A stretch of 64,000 bases of DNA from Gammaproteobacteria bacterium (lineage in GTDB: Bacteria; Pseudomonadota; Gammaproteobacteria; Steroidobacterales; Rariloculaceae), in assembly GCA_022825505.1 (NCBI GenBank), contig JAJDWR010000025.1:62001-126000 (forward strand), read 5' to 3'. The notes beneath the pieces were generated by a model. It saw only the letters and a list, made by a program, of their open reading frames with translations, did no database searches and was not told where the DNA came from. The translations under genes were made by a program, and so were the position numbers. This document shows, in pieces, positions 63,510 through 64,000 of this stretch (the first letter of the stretch is position 1; each line of letters starts with the position of its first letter).

Positions 63510-64000
63510 TTGAAGATCGCACAGTACAGGCGCAAGCGTTCCGGCCTCCGCCGAACGGTTCGTACGGTGGATTCTCACACGGAGGGGAATCCCACCCGGG
63601 TGATCATGGAAGGCGTGCCGGTGCCGCCCGGGGATACCCTGCTCGACAAACAGCGGTGGCTGGCCGATCACGATGACGCGCTGCGAAGGATCCTGTGTTT
63701 CGAACCGCGCGGCGGCGGGCTCATGTGTTCCGTGCTGCTGATGCCGCCTCTGGACGCGGACTGCGACTTTTCCGTCATCATCATGGAACAGGAAGGCTAC
63801 GTTCCCATGAGCGGGCATTGCATCATCGGCGCCGCAACGACGGTCGTGGAAACCGGTCTGGTACCTGCGCAGTCGCCGGTGACCATCGTCAGGTTCAATA
63901 CCCCGGCCGGACAGGTGACCTGCCATGTGGACTGGAACGGCGCGGCAGCCACGTCCGTGACATTCGACAACGTGGACAGCTTCCTGCACCGCAGCGGCGC
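63510..64000 (+). CDS. Proline racemase family paralogue with Ser at first catalytic site (3' end outside window)
   Basis: About 163 residues are visible; the frame runs off the window. TTG 63510 is the likeliest start, no ATG being available, though none has a clear ribosome site. RTVDSHTEGNPTRV aligns with the epimerase at 59748. The first catalytic site reads PMSGHCIIG, with Ser101 in place of Cys (codon AGC at 63810), so the protein belongs to the Ser-containing branch, which includes enzymes acting on 3- or 4-hydroxyproline. The second catalytic residue lies beyond the window, so function cannot be fixed. It is 127 bp after the TolB-like gene. Confidence 0.8.
   Translation, partial: MKIAQYRRKRSGLRRTVRTVDSHTEGNPTRVIMEGVPVPPGDTLLDKQRWLADHDDALRRILCFEPRGGGLMCSVLLMPPLDADCDFSVIIMEQEGYVPMSGHCIIGAATTVVETGLVPAQSPVTIVRFNTPAGQVTCHVDWNGAAATSVTFDNVDSFLHRSG

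Overview
The window looks like chromosomal DNA of a GC-rich, Gram-negative aerobic heterotroph. Four TonB-dependent outer-membrane receptors, several lipobox signal peptides, Tat/Sec-type leaders and secreted S9 and M24 peptidases all point that way. The style (many TonB receptors beside secreted peptidases and amidohydrolases) resembles marine or host-associated peptide-degrading Gammaproteobacteria. That placement is an inference; no rRNA or marker gene is present. I saw no tRNA, rRNA, CRISPR array, transposase or phage gene.

Layout. 1-3.7 kb: end of a DUF885-like protein, a lipoprotein of unrecognised family and a secreted M24 (Xaa-Pro peptidase type) protein on the minus strand. 4.1-15.1 kb (plus): TonB receptor, M24 paralogue, JmjC/cupin-type 2-oxoglutarate oxygenase, secreted prolidase-like amidohydrolase and two closely related tandem TonB receptors. 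15.2-19.7 kb (minus): DapA-type lyase, Na+/solute symporter, a third M24 paralogue lacking two metal ligands, and a small membrane protein. 19.9-26.5 kb: aldo/keto reductase, an SDR with a disabled active site, then a plus-strand run of NicX/M29-like protein, amidohydrolase, MFS transporter and threonine-dehydratase-type enzyme. 26.7-32.4 kb (minus): a hydantoin-type operon (NCS1 permease, HyuA-like ATPase, DUF917, Asp/Glu/hydantoin racemase, quinone oxidoreductase). 32.7-45.8 kb: NhaC-type antiporter, S9 peptidase / D-aminoacylase / S9 peptidase, then two divergent genes with unusual fusions (FGE-like domain + two DUF2911 domains; FGE-like domain + metallo-beta-lactamase domain) and an aminotransferase. 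45.8-52.6 kb (minus): TonB receptor, arginase/agmatinase, SSS symporter, ornithine cyclodeaminase. 52.8-64 kb: a lower-GC Asp-box beta-propeller protein, a GMC oxidoreductase with small subunit, an aldehyde dehydrogenase, then divergently proline racemase/4-hydroxyproline epimerase, a secreted protein related to the one at 1.2 kb, a FadR-type GntR regulator, a TolB-like propeller and a second proline racemase paralogue cut by the window end.

Working model. Many genes converge on proline, hydroxyproline and proline-containing peptides: S9 and M24 peptidases and prolidase-like amidohydrolases outside or in the periplasm; TonB receptors and Na+ symporters for uptake; 4-hydroxyproline epimerase, a DapA-type candidate for the pyrroline-4-hydroxy-2-carboxylate deaminase, and a candidate 2-oxoglutarate-semialdehyde dehydrogenase for catabolism; arginase plus ornithine cyclodeaminase making proline from arginine. 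A recurring AT-rich palindrome with core GTATAC, fitting the FadR-subfamily operator consensus, lies in front of two TonB receptors, between the DapA-type gene and the aldo/keto reductase, and between the aldehyde dehydrogenase and the epimerase. This suggests one regulon spanning 55 kb, perhaps controlled by the GntR protein at 61.7 kb. The FAD-dependent D-hydroxyproline dehydrogenase expected in the pathway was not found in the window.
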